From: a virus
Length of the DNA stretch: 64,000 nucleotides
Reading direction: 5' to 3' (one strand)
IMG/VR virus record: IMGVR_UViG_3300031772_000002
Span: 100,447 to 164,446 of that record
Shown in pieces: positions 61,698 to 64,000 of this stretch. Numbering within the stretch: position 1 is the first letter of the stretch; each line of letters opens with the position of its first letter. A model generated the notes under the pieces. That model worked only from the letters and a program-made list of their open reading frames with translations. It did no database searches and was not told the origin of the DNA. The position numbers and the translations under genes are program-made.

Positions 61698-61721
61698 TAT
61701 CCACGGATTAATCCGTGGATA
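61698..61721. promoter_or_regulatory. 24-bp perfect palindrome before the primase gene
   Basis: TATCCACGGATT followed at once by AATCCGTGGATA: fully self-complementary with no spacer, 30 nt before the primase start and 20 nt after the stop of the 61742-61999 gene. As RNA it would be a strong hairpin; on the - strand AATTAAAAAAAATTTTAC follows, giving a short T-run that could make it a weak terminator/attenuator. Alternatively an operator. Confidence 0.7.
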
Positions 61722-61741
61722 TTTACAATTGGTTATTTTTT

Positions 61742-61999
61742 TTATTGCACAATATCTGCAAGGGTGGGGGCAGATTTTTCTTGAGGATTTTTAGTGATAA
61801 TTTTTGTCATTTTGTTAGTTAATGATGGTTTTATGCAAATAATATTTTCTTTTCTTTTGTCAACCATATAACTTGCTATAAGTTGATCGTTTGTAAACAA
61901 TGCGAATTCAGAAGTCTTTGCAAATCCGGGATTTTCCCTGATTTCAATCTGAATTCCGCTTGTCAAGTTAATTTTTGCTAACGACTGATCGTTTGACAT
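61742..61999 (-). CDS. Hypothetical protein upstream of primase
   Basis: 85 aa behind AAGGAGCCTTT. Beta-rich ('KINLTSGIQIEIRENPG', 'FALFTNDQLIASYMVDKR') with a flexible Pro/Ala/Thr tail. First gene of the replication operon, so an early regulator or small replication factor is possible; no motif supports one. Confidence 0.65.
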   Translation of the reverse strand: MSNDQSLAKINLTSGIQIEIRENPGFAKTSEFALFTNDQLIASYMVDKRKENIICIKPSLTNKMTKIITKNPQEKSAPTLADIVQ

Positions 62000-62328
62000 A
62001 AAGGCTCCTTCTGAAAAAAAAAAGATTAATGGAAAAGAACATCTATTAAGATAACATCTTTAAATATATAAATCAATCCATAGATGTAGTATATAAATAA
62101 AAAAATTAAAATTTATTTTATTAATTAATACAATATTTAAACGATTAAAATCTATATAGTGTATTATTTTTAATTTTATATCTATATATTCCATACTATA
62201 AGTTGTGCATATATAAAAAAGAGTATTTTTTTTAAAATGAATGTTGTTATCGTTGTTAATATTTTTAATCTATAATAGTTATTTCATATTTTATCTTTAA
62301 ATAACTAAAAAATAAATGGTAGGTAGGT
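62000..62328. promoter_or_regulatory. AT-rich gap, probable promoter of the replication operon
   Basis: 329 nt with no credible ORF on either strand. Contains AAGATAACATCTT at about 62050 (similar to the AAGATAAC motif of the 58.0-kb repeats), several TATAAA/TATATT hexamers and a long A/T stretch. It lies directly before the 61742-61999 gene that heads the - strand replication genes, so promoter function is likely. No exact -35/-10 pair is claimed. Confidence 0.4.
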
Positions 62329-62356
62329 GGATACAACCTTTGTTAAGATTGTATCC
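62329..62356 (-). terminator. Hairpin after the 90-aa accessory gene
   Basis: GGATACAA / TTGTATCC with a 12-nt loop, beginning 6 nt after the stop of the 62363-62635 gene on the - strand. No T-run follows, so it is either a Rho-dependent/processing hairpin or a weak terminator. Confidence 0.45.
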
Positions 62357-62362
62357 AGAAAC

Positions 62363-62635
62363 TTATGAAATACGATTATATTTTACACATGGACGATCCA
62401 ATCTTCCGTTTGGGTATTCAATTAATTTAATTGGTTCATTGCCCTTATCATTTAATATAATTTCGTATTCCACTTTTTGATTTAGTTCAATTCCAAAATC
62501 CTTTTTGGCAAGAATCTCTGCTTCAGGAAGTTTCCTAACTTTACTTGCCATATCAGTTCTATCATTTTCATTAAACGTCCCAATTATCCATGTTTGGGCT
62601 CCAATATCAAACCCTAAAAAATTTCTTTCTATCAT
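62363..62635 (-). CDS. Accessory protein under the shared promoter, unknown
   Basis: 90 aa behind AGAGGAGTAGATT, almost the same leader as the 34575 gene. 'NFLGFDIGAQTWIIGTFNEN' starts like an actin/ASKHA phosphate-1 loop, but the protein is far too short for that fold; the likeness is probably chance. 'EIILNDKGNEPIKLIEYPNG' and a basic end follow. Own promoter module and hairpin, the arrangement of a phage moron. Function unknown. Confidence 0.6.
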   Translation of the reverse strand: MIERNFLGFDIGAQTWIIGTFNENDRTDMASKVRKLPEAEILAKKDFGIELNQKVEYEIILNDKGNEPIKLIEYPNGRLDRPCVKYNRIS

Positions 62636-62651
62636 AATCTACTCCTCTAAA

Positions 62652-62718
62652 TTGTTAATGGTGAATTCCATTAACATCATAGTTATACCAGATAATAAGG
62701 ATTAATAACTAAAAAAAA
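62652..62718 (-). promoter_or_regulatory. Shared promoter/palindrome module, copy 2
   Basis: Reverse complement of copy 1 with few changes: TTAGTTATTAATCC, TTATTATCTGGTATAAC, TATGAT, then palindrome GTTAATGG-AATTCA-CCATTAAC (62654-62675). Drives the 90-aa gene. It directly abuts the terminator hairpin of the upstream FISUMP gene, so the whole terminator-promoter block seems to have moved or been copied as a unit. Confidence 0.75.
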
Positions 62719-62739
62719 TGAGCACAATTAAGTGCTCAT
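62711..62739 (-). terminator. Terminator of FISUMP-like gene 1
   Basis: ATGAGCAC-AATTAA-GTGCTCAT, 8-bp perfect stem, followed on the - strand by a run of eight T. It ends the 62751-63329 gene 12 nt after its stop. An identical hairpin stands at 63412-63433. Confidence 0.85.
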
Positions 62740-62750
62740 TAATCAAATAG

Positions 62751-63329
62751 TCAATTTAAATCCCTAACCAACCTCACTGAAAAACCACAACTCTCGTAGT
62801 AGTTGTACCTGCCAAGGTAGTCGTTGCCGTCGTTGCCGCAGTAGAGGTAACGGTACCAGCAGTAGAGGTGACGGTACCATGCGTAGGCCGCACCGTTCTC
62901 CGTAGCACTCCACCAGTAACCGTTGTTACTCTGGTAGTTGAAATTACCATCGTTGCTACGATAACCGCCCGGAAGGGCAGAAAAATCACCTTTATATAAA
63001 CATACCTTATTTATTCTATTGGCATGGTCTACTAATATACTAGCCAAGGTATTCCATTCCTCATCGGTTGGAACATGCCATCCTATTGGTGCTAGTTTTT
63101 TAGTATCTACTGCATACCAATTATACAATGCACCATACTTTTCTTTATTGGCAATATCATTATTATACCAACAATATGCTGGTGTTTTAATATTTTTCCA
63201 CTTATTATTACCTTCTACTAAAGGTATATTTAAGCCATCATTATATTTCGTTACCTTTAGATTCTCCACCATCCATTCCTGAGTGCCAATTTTAACTGTA
63301 TTATAAACATTTCCTTCAATGTCTTCCAT
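62751..63329 (-). CDS. FISUMP / C-type-lectin-fold protein with DGR-like variable region (1)
   Basis: 192 aa behind AAGGAAATTTT. N-terminal 'DIEGNVYNTVKIGTQEWMVE' and 'NLKVTKYNDGLNIP' is the opening of FISUMP (Fib_succ_major) domains, followed by 'YGALYNWYAVDTKKLAPIG', 'WHVPTDEEWN', 'ALPGGYRSNDGNF', 'WWSATE' and the end 'CGFSVRLVRD'. The fold class is formylglycine-enzyme/C-type lectin, the usual scaffold of DGR target proteins. Residues about 134-183 are Tyr/Cys/Asn-rich and encoded almost entirely by NNC codons. Likely a ligand-binding or surface display protein. Transcribed from module copy 3. Confidence 0.85.
   Translation of the reverse strand: MEDIEGNVYNTVKIGTQEWMVENLKVTKYNDGLNIPLVEGNNKWKNIKTPAYCWYNNDIANKEKYGALYNWYAVDTKKLAPIGWHVPTDEEWNTLASILVDHANRINKVCLYKGDFSALPGGYRSNDGNFNYQSNNGYWWSATENGAAYAWYRHLYCWYRYLYCGNDGNDYLGRYNYYESCGFSVRLVRDLN
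62770..62975 (-). repeat. Variable region 1 of the FISUMP gene (DGR-type)
   Basis: Aligned with the second gene, constant blocks (AACTACCAGAGTAACAACGG, TGGTGGAGTGCTACGGAG, TACCTTGGCAGG, AGTTGTGGTTTTTCAGTGAG) alternate with codons that differ, mostly TAC, AAC, CAC, TGC, GAC here against AAC, ATC, TCC, TTC, AGC, GAC there. It contains a 21-nt tandem duplication (62838-62858 / 62859-62879, one base different) and a 9-nt duplication (62820-62837). Confidence 0.75.
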
Positions 63330-63345
63330 AAAATTTCCTTAAGAA

Positions 63346-63412
63346 TTGTTAATGGTGAATTCCATTAACATTATAATTATACCAGATAATAAGGATTAAT
63401 AACTAAAAAAAA
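63346..63412 (-). promoter_or_regulatory. Shared promoter/palindrome module, copy 3
   Basis: TTAGTTATTAATCC, TTATTATCTGGTATAAT, TATAAT, then palindrome GTTAATGG-AATTCA-CCATTAAC (63348-63369), immediately before the AAGGA of FISUMP-like gene 1. Best -10 match of the three copies. Spacing from palindrome to start codon is nearly constant between copies. Confidence 0.75.
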
Positions 63413-63433
63413 TGAGCACAATTAAGTGCTCAT
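63405..63433 (-). terminator. Terminator of FISUMP-like gene 2
   Basis: Same ATGAGCAC-AATTAA-GTGCTCAT hairpin as at 62718, followed on the - strand by eight T. It lies 35 nt after the stop of the second FISUMP gene and abuts promoter module copy 3. Confidence 0.85.
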
Positions 63434-63467
63434 TAACAAATAGTCAAATAGACAAATTGTCAAAAAA

Positions 63468-64000
63468 TCAATCCCTCAACAACCTCACTGAAAAACCACA
63501 ACTCTTGTAGTCGTAGCTCCTGCCAAGGTAGTCGAGGTCGTAGCTGAGGAAACGGGAGTATGCGATTGCTGCATCGTACTCCGTAGCACTCCACCAGTTA
63601 CCGTTGTTACTCTGGTAGTTGAAATTACCACCGACGCTACGATAACCGCCCGGAAGGGCCAAAAAACCACTTTTGTTGTTCTTTGTCAAATCATTGCCGA
63701 TTGTACCTGGAATTGTTGATGAACGCCAATCCGTCTTCGATGAAAGTGATTTTGCTATCTTATTATCTTTTATTGTTCCATCATAATTATACTCATTAGC
63801 AATCAAAAAGTTTTTTAAAATTTCCCATTTATCATTGGTTGGAATATGCCAGCCTATCGGTGCTAGTTTTTTAGTATCTACTGCATACCAATTATACAAT
63901 GCACCATACTTTTCTTTATTGGCAATATCATTATTATACCAACAATATGCTGGTGTTTTAATATTTTTCCACTTATTATTACCTTCTACTAAAGGTATAT
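63468..64000 (-). CDS. FISUMP / C-type-lectin-fold protein with DGR-like variable region (2), 5' end outside window
   Basis: At least 177 codons; the frame runs open to the window edge, and 63900-64000 is nearly identical to the matching part of gene 1 ('KYGALYNWY' and upstream), so the true start lies beyond 64000. Shares 'KKLAPIGWH', 'ALPGGYRS', 'WWSATE' and 'CGFSVRLLRD' with gene 1 but has a different central segment ('SKTDWRSSTIPGTIG', 'TKNNKSGFLALPGG'). The variable region is shorter than in gene 1. Expected role as for gene 1. Confidence 0.85.
   Translation of the reverse strand, partial: IPLVEGNNKWKNIKTPAYCWYNNDIANKEKYGALYNWYAVDTKKLAPIGWHIPTNDKWEILKNFLIANEYNYDGTIKDNKIAKSLSSKTDWRSSTIPGTIGNDLTKNNKSGFLALPGGYRSVGGNFNYQSNNGNWWSATEYDAAIAYSRFLSYDLDYLGRSYDYKSCGFSVRLLRD
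63482..63660 (-). repeat. Variable region 2 of the FISUMP gene (DGR-type)
   Basis: Codons between constant blocks are TAC, GAT, ATC, TCC, TTC, AGC, GAC and CTC, i.e. mostly third-position C in a genome that otherwise prefers T/A there. Compared with variable region 1 nearly all differences fall at positions where a template AAC codon would have adenines. No tandem duplication is present in this copy. Confidence 0.75.

Noticed and set aside
62363-62635. Actin/ASKHA-type ATPase from the 'GFDIGAQTW' start
   Set aside because: 90 aa is far too short for the fold and no second phosphate or adenosine motif follows.
1-64000. CRISPR arrays
   Set aside because: No regularly spaced direct repeats with unique spacers. 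The repeated units at 52-54 kb are structured elements of differing sequence.
1-64000. tRNA or rRNA genes
   Set aside because: No cloverleaf with the usual TTCGANNC/GGTTCGA arm or rRNA-like stretch was recognised by eye. A tRNAscan run would be decisive.

Overview
The window looks like part of a large, AT-rich tailed-phage genome, or a prophage of one. It is not a typical bacterial chromosome: there is a portal protein, a run of tail and adhesin genes, a phage-style replication and recombination set, many tiny hypothetical genes, and no rRNA or tRNA genes that I can see. The host cannot be fixed. The FISUMP-type proteins at the right edge are best known from Bacteroidetes/Fibrobacteres, but most genes have AGGAG-type ribosome binding sites, which those groups use little.

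Layout. Positions 1-34,500 (+ strand) form a nearly gapless virion module: tail/adhesin proteins (glycosidase-like, H-type-lectin-like, LamG-like, Gly-rich repeat, parallel beta-helix, beta-propeller with InlB-type B-repeats), several unrecognised structural proteins, a DUF1353-like protein and the portal. An IsrB-type RNA-guided nuclease with its omega RNA is inserted at 26.9-28.1 kb. A separately promoted small gene and a set of terminators close the module at 34.5-35.3 kb. From 35.3 to 64 kb almost everything is on the - strand.

The most striking block is 35.3-40.8 kb: two E2-like proteins, a JAB/JAMM peptidase, a ThiF/E1-like enzyme and a tandem beta-grasp ubiquitin-like protein in one operon that ends at a strong terminator. 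This is a complete phage-encoded ubiquitin-like modification cassette. Next come a VRR-NUC nuclease, a SNF2-type helicase, an IS200/IS605 element that splits a host gene, many small genes, a DnaQ-Cas4/RecB fusion nuclease, an RDF-like protein, an SSB-like protein and a primase-helicase.

Two further unusual features stand out. Between 52.1 and 53.9 kb there are four copies of a roughly 150-nt element with the same four-hairpin architecture and compensatory base changes, i.e. a family of structured RNAs I cannot assign. At the right edge two FISUMP/C-type-lectin-like genes carry variable regions whose differences fall mainly on NNC codons. That is the signature of a diversity-generating retroelement (DGR); its reverse transcriptase and template are not in the window.

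A roughly 67-bp promoter/palindrome module occurs three times (34.5, 62.7 and 63.4 kb) in front of small accessory genes and the first FISUMP gene, suggesting a shared accessory regulon. Hairpins resembling IS200/IS605 ends are scattered through the - strand half.
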